Shown here piece after piece: positions 8,977 to 18,000 of a stretch of 35,595 bases of DNA (its first letter is position 1; each line of letters starts with the position of its first letter). The stretch is from a virus. The translations under genes and the position numbers were made by a program. The notes beneath the pieces are model-generated. The model was given only the letters and a program-made list of their open reading frames with translations, had not been told where the DNA came from and searched no databases. The DNA is taken from positions 1 to 35,595 of IMG/VR virus record IMGVR_UViG_3300042731_000933; one strand, given 5' to 3'.

Positions 8977-11900
8977 TGTAGCACGCACTGATACCTTTGA
9001 ACAACAAAGGTTGAAAATTAATCAGATCAGTACCCAAATTTTCACGGTTACTGCTGGTGGATCCGATCTTTCTACAGGAAACCTAAAACTAGGAGACGGA
9101 CTAGTATCTGCGCCAAGTTTGGCGTTTGTAAACGATGCTCAGTTGGGTATCTATCGCAACGGTACAGGTGTACTGGGATTTGCTAGTAACAGTAAAAAAT
9201 TATCAGACCTAGCAGCATCTAGTGTCAAATACTATAGAGACTTTGTAATTGAGAAGAACAGTCTCGATACACTAGGTATTGCAATTAACAATGCTGGTTC
9301 TAACTATGATGGTGGAACCTATTCTGAGATTCCTGCTATTGGCGGTACTGGTGATGGTGCTACCTTTGGTATCGAGGTAGATGGATTCACTGGTTCTATC
9401 ACACAGAATGGTACAGGATACACACCTGGCGTATATCTAAACATTCCTGTTCTTGGTGGCAATGGATCTGGTGCCACTATCGACTTCACAGTTGATCAAA
9501 TTGGTGGTGTTATCACAAACGGTGGTATCAACTATGCTGCTGGTGGTTATACAAATATTGCAGTAACAGGTGGCAGTGGTCAGCAGATGACTGCTGATAT
9601 TACTGTTTCTGCTTTTGCAGCAACCGTTACCTCTGGATCTAACTATCCAAACGGGATGTTTAAGAGCATCCCAATGACGGGTGGTAATGGAACAGGTATG
9701 TTGATGAATCTCAACGTACAGAATGGTGGTGTTCAACCTGTTGGTGGAGTTGATAGCAGCGAATTTGTATCTGTTACATCTCAGTATACTGTAGGAGATG
9801 TTCTAACAGCAACTATTCCCCTTGCAGGAACACAAACATTTGAAGTTAAAGCATCTCTAGGAAACGAATACTTTATTGATGGATTTTTAGGTGGAGACTT
9901 TAACTTACTAAAAGGAAAAACTTATATCTTCGATTGTAGTGATGCTACAAACGATCCACACCCATTCTATCTTTCATCTATTCAAGATGACACCAACGGT
10001 ATTCTAGATGCTGCAGATGGTGTTACTTATGAACTAGATGGATCTGCAGTAACTGGAGCACAATTCCTTGCTGGTTGGTTTGCTGCTAATACCAAAGTTT
10101 GTACATATGCTGTACCAGCAAACCCAGCAAACGCTCAAGTTTACTATAGTTGTAGTGTTCACCCCAATCAAGGTGGTACTTTAACACACTCAGATCCAAA
10201 CTCTCAGCAAGGTGGATTCTCATTAGTTGTTGATACTGTTGGTGGTACTGTCAGTGAGTTTATTGTTAGTGCTCCTGGTGATGGTAGTTACGTTGCAGGA
10301 GACGTTGTTAGTGTTGCTGCAACAGATCTATATGATGCCAACACTGCTGATGCAGGTCTATTAGGTTCTGGTTTACAAATTACTCTTGGTGGTAACTTTG
10401 GATCTATTCAAGCACTAGATCAAATTTCTTCCTTCGGTAATAACTATCAAACTGGAGATCAACTTGTTCTAGCAACTGCTGTAAACAATGTTAGCACGTA
10501 TGCTAGAGGAGAACTATTCTTTAATGGTGTTACCTTTACATCGAACGCAGCAGTAACTGCAATTCAGTTTACTGGTAATGCTGTAGGTGCTGCTAGAACA
10601 TATAGTGGTGTTGCTGTACAGAACATTAACAGTAATGGTGCTGGATTGACAGTTGATGTTGTAATCTCAACTGGTGGTGGTAACACATTCTATGACTCTG
10701 TAACAATTGTAAGTGGTGGTTCTGGATACTTACCAGGAGACACTCTATACATTGCAGGTAATACTCTAGGTGGTGCTGCAGGTGCTCAACCTGGATCTGG
10801 TGGTAACGATCTTGCAATCTCTGTTTCTACTATTACCGCAGGTAGTCCTCAAGTTACAGTTGCTGATACTACTGGTATTGAAGTTGGTGATACTGTCGAA
10901 CTAGTACAAAATATCAATAACCCAGGTCAAATTCCTGGTGGTGTAACTGTCGTAAGTGTTGACAGTGCTACACAATTTACAATGTCTGCAGGACCAACTA
11001 TTCCTGGTAATGCTGACCTTAGAATTACTAACTCAAATATTACATACTTGACTGTTCCTTCTTCTGCAGGAATTATTTCTGGTATGCAAGTTGTCAAAGT
11101 GAGTGGCAACGGTGAAATTATTGCTGGTACTACTGTTACTGGTATTATTGATGCAACTACTGTTGAAATTTCCATTGCGCCAACCGCTGCTGGTACGATG
11201 GTTGTTAATTTTGAACCTGAATACGGCGGTGGTACTGGATTCCAGTATACTGTTGGAACCTTGGGTGTTGTCAGTGATGTAAGTATTGTAGAAGGTGGTA
11301 ATGGATACACCATTGGTGACACTCTACAGGTTAGTGCATTTGATCTTGTTCAACCAGAAGTATATGCAGTAACTAATCTGCAGGTCGATAAGATTAATTT
11401 CGTAAGTAATGCAATTCCTGCTGCTACGTTTAGCGTAGGAGATCAAGTAAGAGATGCAGGTGGATCTATCTTAGCATCTACAGTAACAGTTTCTACAGTC
11501 GTAGCAGCTGCTGCTGATGGTGTATACACAGGAGTAGCACAAAGTGCATCATCTGGAAATGGTGTTGGTGCTACATTTGATGTACAGAGAGATAACACTG
11601 GTGCTATTTTATCCGCTGTTGTAACAACAGGATCTGAAGGATCTTTCTACGCAGATAATGATACTATCACAATCCCTGGTGCGTCTGTTGGTGGTTCTAC
11701 ACCTGCAGATAACTTAACAATTACAGTTAATGCTGTTAACGCTGCTGGAAATCCTGTCGTTATTCGTAAGGTTGCAACTACTGCTGGTAACATTGATTAC
11801 ATTGTAATTGATACATTCGGATTTGCTGCTGGAGATGTTCTTGTAAAAGATAACGTTCCTGCTACAGGATATGATATCGATACTGTATCAACAGAGTATC

Positions 11901-14458
11901 GTTACTTCATGGATCTCAATGATGGTAACGGAGCAGTAATGACACCATCTTGGACGGTGTACTCTGGTAACAGTTATACATTTGATCTAAGTGATGCTAC
12001 AAATGGTGGACACGACTTCGCACTATCTGCATTTAGAGATGGTAGATGGGCACCTAGTAGACAAGAAAATATTTCAACCACATTACTTGCAAACGTAGCA
12101 ACAATTACAGTCAATTCAACCAGTGGTATTTCTGCTGGCATGGTTGTCGAGAAAGTATCTGGAGATGGTATTCTCGCAGATAATACAACTGTACTATCTG
12201 TAGATAGTGCAACTCAATTGACATTGAGTGCTAATCCAACTACAGCAGGTGCAATTGTTGTTAATATTTTTGGTGGAAGTTACACAGATGGTGTTACCGT
12301 TGATGGTACAAATGTAACAATTAAAGTTACAGATACAACACCTACTCTCTATTACTTCTGTGCTACAGAAAATATTGATCACCAAAACGAAGGTGGTGAT
12401 GACAACGAAGAAGCACAAATTACAGTCAGCACAAATAATCCTAAGACATTTGGTAGTGGATTTGAAGTAATTGTTACAGATGTTACTGTAGAGGAAGTTG
12501 TTAAAGGAACTGTACAAGACGGTTTCTTCAATGTAAACAAACTAGTAACACCACTAGCAGAAGCAACTGCTGCAAACATTGCTAATGCAGATGTTACTGC
12601 AATGTTGACCTCTGTTGCAATTACTTGTGGTACATTCACTGGTCCTACTGGATCAAACATTGATTTTGCTGTTGCAGATCCAACAACGGATATCATCAAT
12701 TTTGATACTGCAGCACTGAACATTGGTACTAGATTCCAATATGCATCTACAACAGGTGATCTTACTGTTGCTGGTATTCTAAAAGGAACTGAGGTAAGAG
12801 TTGGAGACTATCTAAAGATTGATAGTGTTGACAATGCATTTAAATCACTTGGTGGATTTGATGTTAAAGTCATTCCTGATACAGGTAGAATTGCAGACGT
12901 TCTTACTAATACAGCAATTGCAGTTCCTGCTGGTAATACATCAGAAAGACCTGTTGCTGGTATCGTAAAAGACGGTTGTATCAGATATAACACTGATACT
13001 AATCAGTATGAGGGTTACAGTTCTCAGACTGCTTCCTGGGCATCCCTAGGTGGTGTTCGTGACCTAGATGGTAACACATACATTCTAGCAGAAGAAACTG
13101 TAGGTAGTAACGATAACACTCTATGGTTTATTAATGACAATATCAATACAGTTAGGTTCACACCCAATCATCTTGAATTTGTCAACATGAAGAAGATGCG
13201 TTCTGTGAACGTAACTGCTCCTGCATATTCAGAGTGGGCAGCAAACATTCCTGTAACGTTAGGTCAATATGTCAAGTATAAAAATAACCTCTATGAGGTA
13301 ACACAAGCTGGTACTACTGCTACAAGCGGCAATGAACCAACACATACTTCTGGAGCACAACCAAACGGTTCTTGCGAACTAACATATTCCCAGTTGGCAG
13401 TTGCTCCTCTAACATTTGAGGACATTGAAGAACTAAGAGTTGGACCTCTTGGTAGTTTACCATTAGTTATTAATAGTGACCTAAGACTTTTTGATAACGT
13501 AATTTCTACAGACATCAATGACATCTTCTTAAGACCAAACTCTGGTAAGAAAGTTGTTATTGACGCTGCTACATCTCTTGTTATTCCAAATGGAGCTACT
13601 GGTGATAGAGGAACTGCTGAGCAAGGTTCTATTCGTTTCAACACCACTACGTTTACATATGAAGGTTATGATGGAGCTAACTGGGGTTCTCTTGGTGGAG
13701 TCAAGGACGTTGATCAAAACACTTACATTATTCCTGAGACTGCTCCTGGTGCAAACGAAAACATCTTGTATTTCTACAATGATGGAAGCAATACGATGCA
13801 GCTCACCACAACTGCACTTGATTTCTATTCTGTAGATACAATTAGATCTCAAACAAGCAGTCAGTTTGAAATTACTGCAAACTTGATGACATTCAATAAT
13901 GCAGAAACAACATTCGACAACACTGATGCAACTAAGACTTTCCTACATACTTCTAAGCAATACTTTGATCTTGGTGTTTCTACAGGTGTTTATGTAGATC
14001 CAATTCTTAGACTGGATGATCAAGGTGATGTATATCTGAACACTGGTTTCGGTACTGGAACATACAACGGTGTTAAAGTCTTCGATGGAGACTTGAAAGA
14101 GTTTGAACTTGCTGATGTCAAAATCACAACTGATACATTGACTCTACAAAAAGGATCTGCAAACAATGGTGGATCTAATATCTACGAAGTTGCTACAGCT
14201 AATGGAGCAAAAGTAGTTGTAGTAGCAGAAAACTTACAAGATGGTAATAAAGAGTTTGTTGAGTTTGGTGTTACAGATGATGGTGCAAATATCTTCCATA
14301 CTGAATATGGTAACTTGAGAACAGGTTATCAGGTAATCATTCCAACATTTGAATATACTGCTGGAAATGAAGCAAGATTAAATATTACATTGGGAGCAAA
14401 TGTTCCTGATACAAATCAGGTCAAGATTACCGTTTCGTCCACAATTACTAAGAAATAA
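8963..14458 (+). CDS. Modular fibre/virion protein with G-x-G-Y repeats and cupredoxin-like domains
   Basis: This is an 1831-residue protein. Modules in order: an N-terminal fibre segment (INVARTDTFEQQRLKINQIS); four tandem repeats of about 38 residues from 105 to about 256 (GxxYxxGxYxxIPxxGGxGxG pattern); a cupredoxin-like domain near 300-415 with H333, C397, H400 and Q403; further Gly-rich G-x-G-Y and S-G-Y-x-x-GD repeats; two GIxxGxxV modules near 630-750; a second cupredoxin-like domain near 977-1150 split by another GIxxGxxV module; and two copies of an IRxNTxTxxYEGY...WxSLGGVxDxDxNTYI module near 1330 and 1555. The C-terminus is beta-rich. It is probably a tail-fibre or decoration component assembled on the virion surface. 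Metal binding by the cupredoxin-like folds is inferred from motifs only. Confidence 0.75.
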   Translation: MPAINVARTDTFEQQRLKINQISTQIFTVTAGGSDLSTGNLKLGDGLVSAPSLAFVNDAQLGIYRNGTGVLGFASNSKKLSDLAASSVKYYRDFVIEKNSLDTLGIAINNAGSNYDGGTYSEIPAIGGTGDGATFGIEVDGFTGSITQNGTGYTPGVYLNIPVLGGNGSGATIDFTVDQIGGVITNGGINYAAGGYTNIAVTGGSGQQMTADITVSAFAATVTSGSNYPNGMFKSIPMTGGNGTGMLMNLNVQNGGVQPVGGVDSSEFVSVTSQYTVGDVLTATIPLAGTQTFEVKASLGNEYFIDGFLGGDFNLLKGKTYIFDCSDATNDPHPFYLSSIQDDTNGILDAADGVTYELDGSAVTGAQFLAGWFAANTKVCTYAVPANPANAQVYYSCSVHPNQGGTLTHSDPNSQQGGFSLVVDTVGGTVSEFIVSAPGDGSYVAGDVVSVAATDLYDANTADAGLLGSGLQITLGGNFGSIQALDQISSFGNNYQTGDQLVLATAVNNVSTYARGELFFNGVTFTSNAAVTAIQFTGNAVGAARTYSGVAVQNINSNGAGLTVDVVISTGGGNTFYDSVTIVSGGSGYLPGDTLYIAGNTLGGAAGAQPGSGGNDLAISVSTITAGSPQVTVADTTGIEVGDTVELVQNINNPGQIPGGVTVVSVDSATQFTMSAGPTIPGNADLRITNSNITYLTVPSSAGIISGMQVVKVSGNGEIIAGTTVTGIIDATTVEISIAPTAAGTMVVNFEPEYGGGTGFQYTVGTLGVVSDVSIVEGGNGYTIGDTLQVSAFDLVQPEVYAVTNLQVDKINFVSNAIPAATFSVGDQVRDAGGSILASTVTVSTVVAAAADGVYTGVAQSASSGNGVGATFDVQRDNTGAILSAVVTTGSEGSFYADNDTITIPGASVGGSTPADNLTITVNAVNAAGNPVVIRKVATTAGNIDYIVIDTFGFAAGDVLVKDNVPATGYDIDTVSTEYRYFMDLNDGNGAVMTPSWTVYSGNSYTFDLSDATNGGHDFALSAFRDGRWAPSRQENISTTLLANVATITVNSTSGISAGMVVEKVSGDGILADNTTVLSVDSATQLTLSANPTTAGAIVVNIFGGSYTDGVTVDGTNVTIKVTDTTPTLYYFCATENIDHQNEGGDDNEEAQITVSTNNPKTFGSGFEVIVTDVTVEEVVKGTVQDGFFNVNKLVTPLAEATAANIANADVTAMLTSVAITCGTFTGPTGSNIDFAVADPTTDIINFDTAALNIGTRFQYASTTGDLTVAGILKGTEVRVGDYLKIDSVDNAFKSLGGFDVKVIPDTGRIADVLTNTAIAVPAGNTSERPVAGIVKDGCIRYNTDTNQYEGYSSQTASWASLGGVRDLDGNTYILAEETVGSNDNTLWFINDNINTVRFTPNHLEFVNMKKMRSVNVTAPAYSEWAANIPVTLGQYVKYKNNLYEVTQAGTTATSGNEPTHTSGAQPNGSCELTYSQLAVAPLTFEDIEELRVGPLGSLPLVINSDLRLFDNVISTDINDIFLRPNSGKKVVIDAATSLVIPNGATGDRGTAEQGSIRFNTTTFTYEGYDGANWGSLGGVKDVDQNTYIIPETAPGANENILYFYNDGSNTMQLTTTALDFYSVDTIRSQTSSQFEITANLMTFNNAETTFDNTDATKTFLHTSKQYFDLGVSTGVYVDPILRLDDQGDVYLNTGFGTGTYNGVKVFDGDLKEFELADVKITTDTLTLQKGSANNGGSNIYEVATANGAKVVVVAENLQDGNKEFVEFGVTDDGANIFHTEYGNLRTGYQVIIPTFEYTAGNEARLNITLGANVPDTNQVKITVSSTITKK
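9275..9730 (+). repeat. Four tandem ~38-residue G-x-x-Y beta repeats in the 1831-residue protein
   Basis: Within the translated gene four consecutive units share the pattern GSNY/GTGY/GINY/GSNY, then GxYxxI(P/A), then GGxGxG, and a hydrophobic strand. Units begin near GSNYDGGTYSEIP, GTGYTPGVYLNIP, GINYAAGGYTNIA and GSNYPNGMFKSIP. The period is about 112-115 bases. Related units occur in the two other giant virion proteins. Confidence 0.75.
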
Positions 14459-14460
14459 AA

Positions 14461-14961
14461 ATGGCAACTACAATCGAAAAATTTGATTCCGCTGGTGGAT
14501 TTTCTGTAGAGAAAGTAATTCATATTGATGAATTACACAATGCCAAGGAATTAAATTCTTTGGAAATTAAAAACTCTCAATATACTGATAGCAACACAAC
14601 GACATATATCTTGAGAGGAATTAACACTGCGACGTTGGCATTAGATGGTGTTGGATCACAAGTTCCTATTGGATCCAATACTATGAATTTTATCACTGGT
14701 CATATTATTGCTACTGATTCTAATGGTGTTATCTTTACCAGTAAATTAGAATCAGCAGTTTATGGTGATGGTAGTGGCAATGTTTCTGTTATGTCTACTA
14801 TGGAAACTATTATTAAGGATGATATTCCCTCAGGTCAAACTTGGTCAATTACTCCCGTAGGTGCTGCGAATAGATTTTCCTATTCTACTATTAGAGCAGG
14901 TACAACTTTAGATATCAAATGGGCAGTCTCAACTCAAGTCACATCACTTGAGTGGGCATGA
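14461..14961 (+). CDS. Conserved-looking structural protein, unknown function
   Basis: This is a 166-residue protein starting two bases after the preceding stop, so probably translationally coupled. It is rich in beta-forming, Thr and Ser residues with a short charged N-terminus (EKFDSAGGFSVEKVIHIDELHN), and it ends LEWA. It has no signal peptide, membrane span or catalytic motif that I recognise. Its position between two fibre proteins suggests a fibre-associated or baseplate accessory protein. It could be a trimeric connector, but nothing in the sequence proves this. Confidence 0.7.
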   Translation: MATTIEKFDSAGGFSVEKVIHIDELHNAKELNSLEIKNSQYTDSNTTTYILRGINTATLALDGVGSQVPIGSNTMNFITGHIIATDSNGVIFTSKLESAVYGDGSGNVSVMSTMETIIKDDIPSGQTWSITPVGAANRFSYSTIRAGTTLDIKWAVSTQVTSLEWA

Positions 14962-14966
14962 GGATG

Positions 14967-14973
14967 CTAAATA
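14967..14973 (+). promoter_or_regulatory. Putative late promoter -10 box (CTAAATA)
   Basis: CTAAATA sits in the 52-base gap before the 3460-residue fibre gene, 40 bases ahead of ATG 15014. It is identical to the box before the DUF4815 gene and lies in a true intergenic space, so it is among the better-supported promoters here. Confidence 0.6.
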
Positions 14974-15013
14974 CAACTGAGGATAATACAGGTTCTGGGA
15001 GTTAGGCTGCGAA

Positions 15014-18000
15014 ATGTCAATTCATATTAATTCCGATAAAGAAAAGTTTCAGGGTTCAAAACCTAAACTGGTCGGTAATGATGAACTTACTGTACGAGGC
15101 GGTACAGGTTCATTAGAAAAAGAAATTCTAAGAACGCAGTTAGATGCTAATACGGGTTTGCCCCGTGTTGGTATTAATAGAACGGGGCAGCGAGTTAATG
15201 ATATTAACATTCTTACTGGTGGTTCGGGATATATTTCCCCACCAACAGTAGAAATTGCTGCACCTATTGGTGATGGTGTACAAGCACAGGGTTCTGCTTT
15301 TATCTTCAACGGACAGGTCGTTTCTGTTGCAATTAACGAACCTGGAAGAGGATATACACAAGCACCTCTTGTTACTTTGTCAGGCGGTGGTGGTGTTGGT
15401 GCATCTGCTGAAGCATTACTTGATACTGTTGACTTTGAACTTGACATCAACGGTGCTATTAGAACCTCCACGTCTATCATTTCTGATACGGCGAGAATCC
15501 TCAACTTGGATATCGATAACTTCGTTACTCCAAACGCAGCATTTAGAGCACCATCTCTAAAAACTTTTATTAATAATTCTGGTACTCTATGGTCTCCTGG
15601 TATTATCCTCCAGGAAAATGCGTACAGATATTTTGGTCAGAATGTATATCAAGCATTAAACTCTGGTCAAACTGGAAGTAGTGCTCCTGTTCATACAGAC
15701 GGCACGGAATTAAACGGAGAAGTTAACTTCAAGCACATTGGTTTCCGTGTAGTTGACCAAAATGCTTTTGGTTATTCCGCAACTGGACCTGCTGGTGAAT
15801 TCCCTCGCTCTATTACTCCGCTTCTAGGTGATAGATCTGACAAGATTGCAACTACAGAATATGTCCTCAACCTAGCAACGAACGACGTTGGTGGTCGTAT
15901 TTACGTTTCACAACAGATTGGTTCTGACCTTAACGATGGTCGATCTGCTGTAAACCCAGTTCGTTCTATCAAAAAAGCAGCACAGTTAGCATGGGCAACT
16001 GTTGGTGTTAAAGAAACTATTATTTGTTCTGGTGGTGATTATGTAGAAGATAACCCAATCTCTCTACCACCTGATGCATCTGTTGTTGGTGATAACCTTC
16101 GTCTTGTAATCATCAGACCTGCCAACCCTGGTAAGCACATCTTTAAGTTTGGTGATAAGAACTACGTTACTGGTGTCACTTATAGAGATAAGATTGACTC
16201 TAATGGTGATGCAGTTGCGACTTGGGATTTCGCAATGGTCTTTGATGACAAACAGCGTATCCTAGTTGATGCTGATGCCAACGGTGACTTTGGAACTAGT
16301 TTCCCAATTGGTCACCAAATTTTTGGACCACAGCAATTTAGAGTTGTATTCCAAAACAATACTGGTTTATCTACACTTGTAACTGGATTGCAAGTAGTTG
16401 GTGTTAACACTGGTGCTAGAGCAACTATTCAAAAAGTTACTTTTGATACTCAAACTGGTGCTAGTGCATATGTCAATGGTACGATTGATATTAAACTAGA
16501 TAGCGGTTCTTTTGTTGAGGGTGAACAATTTAATTATGTAACTGGTATTACTCATAATGCAGGAAGTCCTTTAGCACTAACTTCTACAGGGACAACTGCT
16601 ACCAACAAAATTACATTCACTACAGATCCAACTTCTGTAACTCCAGCTGGCACATATGTATATCTAAGTGATGTTGGGAATGCAACATTCACTCCTTCTG
16701 CTGGTTACTATGAAGTAACTCAGATTGAACCTAATGATATCAACAACCCAACTTCATGGGAAGTTAGTTACTTGCCTATTCTGGGATCTACTGGATGGAC
16801 TACTATCGCAAGTGCATCTATCGAAGTATTCACTGGTAATGCTCAAGTAGAGACACTCAACACCACAAACCTCAAGTCGATTCGTGCTGAGGGTGAGGTT
16901 GTAGCGGTAGATGAAGATTATACCACATCTCTACCAATTTCTAGACTTGACTTCTCTCTACAGGGAGATCCAAGTATTGCAACTGGTGGTTTCCAAGATG
17001 CACAGTTTGGTAATGCAGAAGACCTTGGTGGTATTGTATTCTATACTAACGCACTAGTTGGTAGAACTAATACTCACGAGTTTAAAGAAGGTCAAGAAAT
17101 TTTAATTGAAGGACTTCCAACTTCTTCTCCTGATCTCTCTGCTCTAAATGGTAGACAGAGAATTTATAAAGTTATTGAGGATGCTGACGGTCGCTGCAGA
17201 AGATTTGTAATTCCTAAAAAGTATCCAGCAATTACAACTGCTACCTTTGATCCAGGACAATTTGCAACTGTTAAGACAGCAACAAAATCAGTAACACTAT
17301 CGCTACTTAACTCACCAAACACATTTGAACTTTCTTCTCCTGTAGACAGAAGATTCCAAGATGCTTGCACATTCTTACGCAATAATAGAGACTTTATTGC
17401 AGATGAAGTTGTAGGAAAGATCAATGATCAATTTGCAAGATACTTCTATTCTGCATATAACATCAGTGGTAATTCTTTCGATATTTTTGTCGGTCTTGCA
17501 GAACAAGAGCATACTTATGTTTCTGGTGGTACTGTAAAATTTGGTGGTACTACTTACAATGTTACCAATTTTGTTTATAACAATGCTGTAACTGGTGTTG
17601 CAACTGTAACAACTGATAATCCTGTCGCAGGTTTAGCAGAGGATGATCATATCAAGTTAGAGAATATGACTCTTTCTTGTGATGCTGGTCAGAAAATTTA
17701 TCCATCATATAGTTCTCCAAGTGCTAATGGTAGTGATGGAGATCTACAATGTAAGCAAGATGTTATCCATTTTGTTAATGCTGTCATCAGAGACTTAGAA
17801 TTTGGTACAAACCACAACGTAATTGAAGCAGCACAAAAGTATATTGTTGGCGGTAAGATCACTTACATTGAAGATGAAATTATCCAGAACGTTCGTGCTA
17901 TCGAATATGCAAGAGAACTTTGCATCTTCGCAATGCGTAACTGGAGAATTGGCAATGGAACTCCTACAGAACCAATCTATACACCAGAATATTCTAGTGT

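Noticed and set aside
15049-15504. 151-residue minus-strand frame, and similar antisense frames at 10927-11322, 12379-12723 and 21781-22239
   Set aside because: These mirror the codon pattern of long, well-supported + strand genes and are Ser/Pro/Val-rich. They show no domain and no promoter or ribosome site.
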